Origin: an uncultured Devosia sp.
GTDB taxonomy: Bacteria > Pseudomonadota > Alphaproteobacteria > Rhizobiales > Devosiaceae
Length of the DNA: 16,730 nucleotides
NCBI GenBank assembly: GCA_946481445.1
Contig: CAMLOA010000002.1
Coordinates: 1-16,730 of the forward strand
Direction: 5' to 3'
The notes under the pieces are model-generated. The model did not search any database and was not told where the DNA came from. It saw nothing but the letters and a program-made list of their open reading frames with translations. Below, piece after piece: positions 1-7,958 of the stretch (its first letter is position 1; every line of letters starts with the position of its first letter). The translations under genes and the position numbers were made by a program.

Positions 1-1
1 C

Positions 2-160
2 TTCGAGATCGGCTTCAATGCCCGCTACCTGCTCGACATTATCGGCCAGATCCGCTCGGACAGCGCCGTGTTCATGTTCAACGATGCCGGTTCGCCCACC
101 CTGGTGCGCGACGAGGGCGACACCAGGGCGCTCTACGTGCTGATGCCGATGCGCGTCTGA
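2..160 (+). CDS. dnaN: DNA polymerase III subunit beta (sliding clamp), C-terminal end only
   Basis: The last 52 codons and TGA stop of a gene that begins before the window. The visible peptide contains NARYLLDII and ends in LYVLMPMRV. The final YVLMPMR(V/L) is the hallmark C-terminus of bacterial beta clamps (known family feature), which forms the inter-domain edge and the pocket bound by clamp-binding peptides. The clamp encircles DNA and tethers the replicative polymerase. The stop lies only about 10 nt before the likely recF start, so dnaN and recF are probably co-transcribed and perhaps translationally coupled, as in many bacteria with a dnaA-dnaN-recF order. Nothing can be said about the N-terminal domains. 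The identification rests on the C-terminal signature plus the recF and gyrB neighbours. Confidence 0.93.
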   Translation, partial: FEIGFNARYLLDIIGQIRSDSAVFMFNDAGSPTLVRDEGDTRALYVLMPMRV

Positions 161-170
161 GGCTGCCACG

Positions 171-1280
171 ATCCGCCACCTCTCCCGCCTGCGTCTCACT
201 GCCTTCCGCAATTATGCGGCGGCCGCCCTTGACCTCGATTCCCGCCATGTCGTGCTCACCGGGCCCAATGGCGCGGGCAAGACCAACCTGCTGGAGGCCA
301 TCTCGGTGCTCTCGCCCGGGCGGGGCTTGCGTGGCGCCAGCTTCGACACCCTGCAGGCCCATGGCAGCGATGCTGCCTGGGCGGTCGCGGCAACGGTGGA
401 AACCGATGACGGCCCCGCCGATATCGGCACGGGTGGCCTCCCCGATGGCGGGCGGCGGGTGCGCATCAACGGGGCCAATGCCCGCTCCATCGAGGCGATG
501 AGCGACTATCTGCGCGTGCTCTGGCTCACCCCCGCCATGGATGGTCTCTATTCCGGCCCGGCCGGGGACCGGCGCCGCTTCCTCGACCGGCTGGTGACCA
601 CGCTTATCCCGTCGCACTCGGCCGCCGTGAGCGATTATGAAAAGGTCATGCGGCAGCGCAACAGGCTGCTGGATGAGGACGCCGAGCCGGGCTGGCTCGC
701 CGCCGTCGAGGCCCAGATGGCCGAGCTGGGCGCATCGGTTCACGTGGCGCGCGTGGATAGCCTCAGCCACCTGCAGGCGCTGATTGAGCAAAGCCTGGGC
801 GATGACAGCTTCCCCGCCGCCCACCTGGCCCTGACCCCGCTGCTCGAAGGGGAGGCCGAACCGCTCAATGCACGGGACCTCGAGCTGCGGCTGGCTGCCC
901 TGTGGCGGAGCGCGCGGGGGGTGGATCGGGCAGCCGGGCGCACTCTTGCCGGCCCGCACCGGGTCGACCTGGAGGTCACCTATGCGCAAAAGGGGATGCC
1001 GGCGGCCCTGGGCTCCACCGGGGAACAAAAGGCGCTGCTGATCGGGCTGGTGCTCGCCCATGCCCGGCTGGTGCGGCTGCGCACCGGCATCACGCCCTTT
1101 CTGCTGCTGGACGAAATTGCCGCCCATCTCGATCCGGACCGCCGCCGGGCCCTGTTCGCGGCGCTGGATGGCCTGGGCACCCAGTGCTTCCTCACCGGCA
1201 CCGATGCCCTGCTGTTCGAGGCGCTGGCCGACCGGGCGCAGCGCCTGACCGTCAAGGACGGCCGCGTGGCGAAGGATTGA
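171..1280 (+). CDS. recF: DNA replication/repair protein RecF (non-canonical start codon)
   Basis: SMC-like ATPase that binds gapped DNA and, with RecO and RecR, loads RecA. With residue 1 at 171, FRNY is at residues 12-15, Walker A GPNGAGKT at 31-38, the signature STGEQKA at 282-288 and Walker B LLLDE at 311-315. GPHRVD, another RecF signature, lies at about 264-269. The length of about 369 residues is normal. The start is odd. In this frame a TGA sits at 141, and the first ATG, GTG or TTG after it is the GTG at 252, which would remove the first beta strand and FRNY. The conserved N-terminus (IRHLSRLRLTAFRNY) requires initiation near 168-171, at ACG or ATC. A GAGG at 159-162 is spaced 5-8 nt from these codons and could be the ribosome site. 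A base error at the start codon is the alternative. The product is secure; the start is inferred. Confidence 0.93.
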   Translation: MRHLSRLRLTAFRNYAAAALDLDSRHVVLTGPNGAGKTNLLEAISVLSPGRGLRGASFDTLQAHGSDAAWAVAATVETDDGPADIGTGGLPDGGRRVRINGANARSIEAMSDYLRVLWLTPAMDGLYSGPAGDRRRFLDRLVTTLIPSHSAAVSDYEKVMRQRNRLLDEDAEPGWLAAVEAQMAELGASVHVARVDSLSHLQALIEQSLGDDSFPAAHLALTPLLEGEAEPLNARDLELRLAALWRSARGVDRAAGRTLAGPHRVDLEVTYAQKGMPAALGSTGEQKALLIGLVLAHARLVRLRTGITPFLLLDEIAAHLDPDRRRALFAALDGLGTQCFLTGTDALLFEALADRAQRLTVKDGRVAKD

Positions 1281-1311
1281 TGTGTCCACCCGGCCCCGTC
1301 GGGACGCTTCG

Positions 1312-1359
1312 TTGCCGTTTCCCGCCTCCGGCAAACTGGGGTTCCCGCTTCTGCGGGAA
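1312..1359. repeat. REP-like pair of stem-loops in the recF-gyrB gap
   Basis: Two hairpins sit side by side. TTGCCG (1312-1317) pairs with CGGCAA (1329-1334). TTCCCGC (1342-1348) pairs with GCGGGAA (1353-1359) around a TTCT loop. The second, with the following TGAC, resembles the widespread GGTTCCCGC...GCGGGAATGAC palindromic intergenic repeats of proteobacteria (general knowledge, not a database result). There is no T-run, so it is not a typical intrinsic terminator, though it may stabilise the recF 3' end. Only one copy was noticed in this window, so repetition across the genome is an assumption. Confidence 0.5.
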
Positions 1360-1417
1360 TGACCCGGTTGAAAGGGGCGGAAATCCCCGCCAATCGCCCC
1401 GCAAACGCCCATTTTCC

Positions 1418-3933
<2,516 letters not shown>

Positions 3934-3975
3934 GAGTGCCTGCGTTCCCAGCCTGAAGCGTTCAGGGAGTGTCGC

Positions 3976-4406
3976 ATGAGACCTTTGGATTCCTGGCAGT
4001 TCTGGGCACTCCTATCGGCCACCTTTGCCGCTATGACGGCAGTGTTCGCAAAGGTCGGCATCGAGAGCGTCAATTCAGATTTCGCAACGTTCATCCGAAC
4101 GATAGTCATTCTGCTGGCCGCTGGCGGTATCGTTCTTGCAACGGGTCACTGGCAAGACCCCGCCACGGTTTCCGGCCGCACCTGGGCCTTTCTGGTTCTG
4201 TCCGGCCTGGCAACTGGCCTTTCCTGGATCTGCTACTTCCGCGCTCTCAAGCTCGGCAATGCCTCCCAAGTGGCGCCCATCGACAAGATGAGCATGGTTC
4301 TGGTTGCATCATAGCCGCCCTGTTTTTGGGCGAGAGGCTCTCACCTCCAGCTTGGGCAGGCGTGGGGCTAGTCACTAGTGGCGCTATTCTGGTGGCCCTC
4401 AACTGA
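3976..4406 (+). pseudogene. EamA-family (DMT) small membrane transporter, disrupted by a frameshift
   Basis: Single-domain EamA protein of the drug/metabolite transporter superfamily. The first frame (3976-4314) gives 112 residues from MRPLDSWQFWALLSA to a premature TAG, including the family-typical stretches ATFIRTI, LSGLATGLSWICYFRALKLGNAS and VAPIDKMS. The missing end, IIAALFLGERLSPPAWAG to AILVALN, continues in another frame up to 4406. Restoring one base near 4305-4309 (GTTGC then ATCATAGCC) gives one ORF of about 143 residues, a normal length with about four to five membrane helices. The start has a good Shine-Dalgarno (AGGGAG, 3964-3969), partly inside a small hairpin (CCTGAA/TTCAGG, 3952-3966). 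The gene looks less GC-biased than its neighbours, which may hint at acquisition. It could be a true pseudogene or a one-base sequencing error. Substrate unknown. Confidence 0.82.
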
Positions 4407-4532
4407 ACTGCCGCCCGTTCGCCTGCCTGAACACTGCGTTGCGCAGAACCGGCTTGGTTGCGGGCGGGCGGCGGCATAGCTAAGGGATAATCGGGGCGCG
4501 CTGCGCCACATCCTCTTGCTCAGGTTCCTCCC
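4407..4532. other. Short intergenic region before the flavin oxidoreductase gene
   Basis: These 126 nt contain a small hairpin (CTGCG/CGCAG around TTG, 4434-4446) and a -10-like GATAAT at 4486-4491. No -35 box sits at the correct distance: the nearest TTG-containing hexamers are 22-26 nt away. A promoter for the downstream gene is expected here but is not convincingly located. Confidence 0.3.
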
Positions 4533-5555
4533 ATGAAAAAGATCGGTTTCCTCTCCTTCGGCCATTGGTCGCCCTCGCCCCAATCGGGTACGCGGACCGC
4601 TGGCGATGCGCTGCTGCAATCGATCGACCTGGCCGTTGCAGCCGAGGAACTGGGGGCGGATGGCGCCTATTTCCGGGTGCATCACTTTGCCCGTCAACTG
4701 GCCTCGCCCTTCCCGCTGCTGGCGGCAATCGGCGCGAAAACCAGGAAAATCGAGATCGGCACCGCCGTCATCGACATGCGCTACGAGAACCCGCTCTACA
4801 TGGCCGAGGATTCGGGGGCGGCGGATCTGATTGCCGGCGGGCGCCTGCAACTGGGCATCAGCCGCGGCTCGCCGGAACAGGTGGTCGATGGCTGGCGCTA
4901 TTTCGGCTACGAGCCGGCCGAGGGGCAGACTGACCAGGACATGGCCCGGCTCAATGCCGAAATCTACCTCAAGGCCTTGTCGGGCCAGGGCTTTGCCCAG
5001 CCCAATCCGCGCCCCATGTTCCCCAATCCGCCGGGCCTGTTGCGGCTCGAACCCTATTCAGCCGGCCTGCGCGAGCGTATCTGGTGGGGCGCGGCCAGCG
5101 ATGCCACGGCCGTCTGGGCGGCCGAAATGGGGATGAACCTGCAATCCTCCACGCTCAAATTCGACGAGAGCGGCAAGCCGTTCCACATCCAGCAGGCCGA
5201 GCAGATCCGCGCCTACAAGACGGCCTGGAAACAGGCCGGCCATGCGCGCGAGCCGCGCGTTTCGGTCAGCCGGTCCATCTTCGCCATCGTCAACGACATG
5301 GACCGCGCCTATTTCGGCGGCGGCCGGCCCGAGGAAGACCAGTTCGGCTATATCGAGCCGGAAAAGCGTGCCGTGTTCGGACGCGGCTATAGCGGCGAGC
5401 CGGACAGGCTGATCGAGGAGCTCAAGCGCGACGAGGCCATTGCCGAGGCCGATACGCTGCTGCTGACCGTGCCCAACCAGCTCGGCGTCGCCTACAATGC
5501 CCATGTCATCGAGAGCATCCTCAAGCATGTCGCGCCGGGGCTTGGCTGGCGTTAG
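4533..5555 (+). CDS. LLM-class flavin-dependent oxidoreductase (bacterial luciferase-like monooxygenase)
   Basis: A 340-residue protein of the luciferase-like TIM-barrel family, whose members use reduced FMN or coenzyme F420 to oxidise small organic molecules. Visible signs are the N-terminal strand MKKIGFLSFGHW, AEELGADGAYFRVHHF (the E.LG.D......HH helix-strand unit), PFPLLAAIGAKTRKIEIGTAVI and AGGRLQLGISRGSPEQ (the .gR..lG.GrG region). A late segment, WWGAASDATAVWAAEMGMNL, matches the position of the cofactor-phosphate loop. The length of about 340 residues is usual and no signal peptide is seen, so it is cytoplasmic. The ATG at 4533 has only a weak ribosome site. The stop codon interlocks with that of the convergent MFS gene. 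Substrate and true cofactor cannot be read from the sequence. Confidence 0.9.
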   Translation: MKKIGFLSFGHWSPSPQSGTRTAGDALLQSIDLAVAAEELGADGAYFRVHHFARQLASPFPLLAAIGAKTRKIEIGTAVIDMRYENPLYMAEDSGAADLIAGGRLQLGISRGSPEQVVDGWRYFGYEPAEGQTDQDMARLNAEIYLKALSGQGFAQPNPRPMFPNPPGLLRLEPYSAGLRERIWWGAASDATAVWAAEMGMNLQSSTLKFDESGKPFHIQQAEQIRAYKTAWKQAGHAREPRVSVSRSIFAIVNDMDRAYFGGGRPEEDQFGYIEPEKRAVFGRGYSGEPDRLIEELKRDEAIAEADTLLLTVPNQLGVAYNAHVIESILKHVAPGLGWR

Positions 5556-6748
5556 GGCCGGCCAGCTCGCGTCTGCCAGCCGATAGCGGCGAAGGCGATG
5601 ACGGCCAGCCCGCCGGCCCCAGCCGCCAGCGCCAAAGCGGGCGCCATGCCCATCAGTCCGGCCAACAGGGCAAACACGAACGGCGCCAGCGCCGCCGATA
5701 GCTGACGCACGGCATTGAGCACGCCCAGCCGCCGACCATAGCCGGCCGTGCCGAACAGGGTCAGCGGCAAGGTCCCGCCGACAATGCTGAACAGGCCCGA
5801 ACCCAGCCCGAACAGGATGGCAAAGGCTGCCGCGCCAAGCGGCGATGGCGCGGTGAGTACCAGCACCAGCGCCCCCAGCGGCATCAATGCGGCGGCGATG
5901 ACCGCAAGCCAGGGCTGTGGCAGCCCGCCGCCAAAGCCCATATTGATCACCCGGCTGAGCACCTGAGCCGGCCCGAAGAGGGCGGCCACGCCCACCCCCG
6001 CCGTACCGATGCCCAGCGCCGCCAGCAGGCCCACCATGTGCATCAGAACCGATTGCGCCAGCAGGCTGGTCAGCGCAAAGCCCGCCAGCATCAGCCAGAG
6101 CAGGCGCCGCGCTTCATCGGGCCGGGCCATGCCCATCGCCACGGGCGGCGCCGCGCCCCTGGCCTTGCTTTGCCGCACATGGCGCGCCAGCGCAAAATGC
6201 AGTGGCACGCAAAGGGCAAAGTTCATGCCGGCAAAGACCAGGTAGGTGCCGCGCCAGCCCAGCTGCGCGGTGAGCATGGTGGTCAGCGGCCAGAACAGGG
6301 TCGAGGCAAAACCGGCAATCAGCGTCAGGTGGACGATCTGGCGCTGCGCCGCCGCGCCGGCAATCTGCGCCAGCGCGGCGAAGGCCAGCGGATAGAGCAC
6401 GAAGGCTGCGGCCAGTTCGATGGCAAAGAGCGCCGCCGCATAGGCCGGGCCGTTCGGTGCCAGAGCGCACAGCACCAGCGCCAGCGCCGCGCCAACCGAG
6501 CCCAGCCCCATGACCGGCCCGGCGCCCAGGCGGTCCGCAAGGCTCCCCGCCCAGGGCGCGATGGCGCCGCTCAGCAGCAGCGAAGCCGCCAGGGCTCCGA
6601 ACAGTGCGGCTTCCGGCCAGCCGAAGCTCTGCGCGAGATGGGGCGCAAGGGGACCAAAGCTGTAGTAGAGCGAACCATAGCCGATCACCTGGGTGAGGCC
6701 GAGGCCCCAGACCAGCCAGGCGGGGGCGCGGGGAAGGGCTGTCGTCAT
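5552..6748 (-). CDS. arsK: MFS efflux transporter, probably ArsK-type arsenite/organoarsenical exporter
   Basis: A 398-residue major facilitator with about 12 hydrophobic helices in two halves and the cytoplasmic loop motif GSLADRLGAG after helix 2 (GxLaDRxG type). The stretch VIGYGSLYYSFGPLAPHL at the N-terminus and HLTLIAGFASTLFWPLTT in the middle resemble what I recall of ArsK, an MFS protein of Agrobacterium and relatives that exports As(III), Sb(III) and trivalent organoarsenicals. This is recollection, not an alignment. The start is taken at MTTALPRAPAW; the open frame runs further upstream but overlaps arsR in another frame. The gene follows an ArsR regulator by 43 nt, so the two probably form an operon. 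Its TAA overlaps by 4 nt the TAG of the convergent oxidoreductase. MFS membership is secure; the arsenic role is inferred from the neighbour and from resemblance. Confidence 0.85.
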   Translation of the reverse strand: MTTALPRAPAWLVWGLGLTQVIGYGSLYYSFGPLAPHLAQSFGWPEAALFGALAASLLLSGAIAPWAGSLADRLGAGPVMGLGSVGAALALVLCALAPNGPAYAAALFAIELAAAFVLYPLAFAALAQIAGAAAQRQIVHLTLIAGFASTLFWPLTTMLTAQLGWRGTYLVFAGMNFALCVPLHFALARHVRQSKARGAAPPVAMGMARPDEARRLLWLMLAGFALTSLLAQSVLMHMVGLLAALGIGTAGVGVAALFGPAQVLSRVINMGFGGGLPQPWLAVIAAALMPLGALVLVLTAPSPLGAAAFAILFGLGSGLFSIVGGTLPLTLFGTAGYGRRLGVLNAVRQLSAALAPFVFALLAGLMGMAPALALAAGAGGLAVIAFAAIGWQTRAGRP

Positions 6749-6791
6749 TTCGATGCTGCCGGAAGAATGGAAACAGAGGGCAAATAGAAAC

Positions 6792-7097
6792 TCATGCCGC
6801 AGTGCCGACCGCACCCGCATCGGCACAGCACTGGCTGGAGAGAAAGGCAACAAGCCCATCCATCGCCCCGAAGTTGGCGCGGCAGATGAGCTGGGTGCCC
6901 TGCCGGTCCTGCGAGACGAGGCCGACGGCGACCAGCCGGTGCAGATGATGCGACAGGGTGGAAGCCGGAATATCGAGGGCTGTCTGCAGCCCGCCCACGG
7001 GCAGGCCGCCGGGTCCGGCGCGCACCAGGCGCTGATAAGCGGCAAGCCGCGTGGGATTGCCCAGCGCCTCGAGCTGGCGCGCAATCTCATCAAGCAT
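6792..7097 (-). CDS. ArsR/SmtB-family transcriptional repressor with C-terminal Cys-Cys pair
   Basis: A 101-residue winged-helix regulator. The DNA-recognition helix region LDIPASTLSHHLHRLVAVGL spans residues 41-60, followed by the wing and RANFGAMDGLVAFL. The classical ELCVCDL metal site is absent. Instead C90-C91 sit side by side near the C-terminus, with another Cys at 72. In characterised ArsR proteins, C-terminal vicinal Cys form As(III) sites when a third Cys lies nearby (Acidithiobacillus type), while a lone pair has been linked to trivalent organoarsenical sensing (Shewanella SpArsR). Here no third Cys follows the pair. The start at MLDEIARQLEALG has a strong GGAGG six nt upstream (+ strand 7104-7108). 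A palindrome at 7119-7134 is a likely autoregulatory operator. It probably controls the MFS gene 43 nt downstream. The ligand is an inference. Confidence 0.9.
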   Translation of the reverse strand: MLDEIARQLEALGNPTRLAAYQRLVRAGPGGLPVGGLQTALDIPASTLSHHLHRLVAVGLVSQDRQGTQLICRANFGAMDGLVAFLSSQCCADAGAVGTAA

Positions 7098-7118
7098 GGA
7101 TGGCCTCCGCCCCTGTTT

Positions 7119-7134
7119 TTCGACACTTATCGAA
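7119..7134. promoter_or_regulatory. Candidate ArsR operator (TTCGA-N6-TCGAA)
   Basis: A perfect 5+5 bp inverted repeat with a 6-bp centre lies 22-37 nt upstream of the arsR start, just above its ribosome site. Position and size fit the dyad bound by ArsR dimers, and TTCGAT-type half sites are familiar in alphaproteobacterial ars promoters (general knowledge). A consensus TTGACA reads on the minus strand at 7159-7154, but no well-spaced -10 follows, so the exact promoter is unsettled. Confidence 0.5.
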
Positions 7135-7155
7135 GAAGCGGGTGACAGGCACGTG

Positions 7156-7680
7156 TCAAGGCAGCGAAAAGCCGCTGCCGTCGCACGCGTTGGCCTGCCA
7201 ATAGGCGTCGACGGGCGTGTGCCGGCCAAGGGACTGCCGCTCGACAAGCGCCGCAAAGGCCATGGCCCGGCATTCGTCGGGCCCGGCCACCACATGCACC
7301 ATTTCATGCAGGATGGTGAGGACGCGCAGGTCATCGGCGCCGGGCGAATAGAATTGCGGGCACAGCACCAGCCGCACGCGGCCCGCCTCCGGCGGCAGGC
7401 GGGTATAGGCGGCAAAGCGCGTGCAGACCAGGTTGTCGCCGTTGACCAGGTCCAGGGCAATGGCGCCGCCCCAATGGCCGGACTGGAAGCGGTGCAGGGA
7501 CAGCGCATCGCGATAGGCGGCGACATCGACGCCGAAAGCCTCGGCGGGCAGCGATGGAAAGGCCGCTTCGAACAGGTCGACGGCGCCGCTGACCGCGCGG
7601 TCCAACTGGGCCTGCTGGGCCGCAGCCTGGGCGACCGGCAGCATCAGGGCGGCAAGGATCAAGGCAAGGCAGGCGCGCAT
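7156..7680 (-). CDS. Small secreted HExxH protein, putative zinc metallopeptidase (M35/aspzincin-like layout)
   Basis: A 174-residue protein. Residues 1-20 form a clear Sec signal peptide (RACLALILAALMLPVAQAAA), so the product is periplasmic or secreted. The mature part contains ILHEMVH at 123-129, a zinc-binding HExxH (H125, E126, H129). The candidate third ligand is D135 in GPDECRAMAFAALV or, less likely, E147. The order LVLCPQFY, ILHEMVH, D-x-x-x, DAYWQANAC resembles lysine-specific/aspzincin (M35-type) endopeptidase domains, but the His-to-Asp spacing is shorter than in known members. Four Cys (86, 107, 137, 166) could make two disulfides. The ATG at 7680 is chosen because it opens the signal peptide; the frame stays open upstream to 8160 without sense. 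It is divergent from the PBP gene. Activity is not proven. Confidence 0.75.
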   Translation of the reverse strand: MRACLALILAALMLPVAQAAAQQAQLDRAVSGAVDLFEAAFPSLPAEAFGVDVAAYRDALSLHRFQSGHWGGAIALDLVNGDNLVCTRFAAYTRLPPEAGRVRLVLCPQFYSPGADDLRVLTILHEMVHVVAGPDECRAMAFAALVERQSLGRHTPVDAYWQANACDGSGFSLP

Positions 7681-7958
7681 GGGACATCCGGGACGCTGGC
7701 GGAAATGCCGAACAGTCGCACAATCGGGACCAGATTGTGACGTTTCCAATGTGACTGGGCCGCAACAGGCCAGTCCAAACCCGCCCCTTGTCACATAAAC
7801 GCGCCACAATTGCCCCGGACAAGCATGGATGCGACCGCGCGGGCCTGCGAATGCGCCGCGAGACGGTCCGGTTGGGTTAACGATCTGCTGCCATCTGGTT
7901 CCCCTATTGGGCGGAACGGAGTAGAAGCGGGTCGGGCTCGTTTCACCAGGTATGCTTG
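7681..7958. other. Divergent intergenic region between the HExxH protein gene and the class A PBP gene
   Basis: About 278 nt without a gene. It holds a 7+7 bp palindrome (7719-7739) and three TGTGAC-type half sites: TTGTGACG near 7736, ATGTGAC at 7749-7755 and its inverse GTCACAT at 7790-7796. Together these suggest regulator binding near the minus-strand start. On the PBP side I found no convincing -35/-10 pair. TTAACG at 7877-7882 is the best -35-like element, but no -10 sits 17 nt later. Confidence 0.45.
7719..7739. promoter_or_regulatory. Palindrome CACAATC-N7-GATTGTG, candidate operator
   Basis: A perfect 7+7 bp inverted repeat with a 7-bp spacer, 39-59 nt upstream of the HExxH gene start. 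One full turn separates the half-sites, typical for a dimeric helix-turn-helix regulator. No regulator is identified. Confidence 0.4.

Noticed and set aside
252..1280. GTG at 252 as the recF start
   Set aside because: It would drop the conserved N-terminal strand and FRNY that are clearly encoded upstream in the same frame.
78..1412. A 444-residue antisense open frame across recF
   Set aside because: A Gln/Gly/Arg-rich shadow; recF on the plus strand explains the conservation.
6749..7126. An N-terminal extension of the MFS protein
   Set aside because: This part overlaps arsR in another frame and reads as low-complexity Arg/Ser/Pro sequence. The membrane protein begins naturally at 6748.
7154..7159. 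Consensus TTGACA (minus strand) as the proven arsR -35 box
   Set aside because: The only -10-like sequence (TCGATA/GATAAG) is 20-22 nt away instead of about 17, so the promoter is left undefined.
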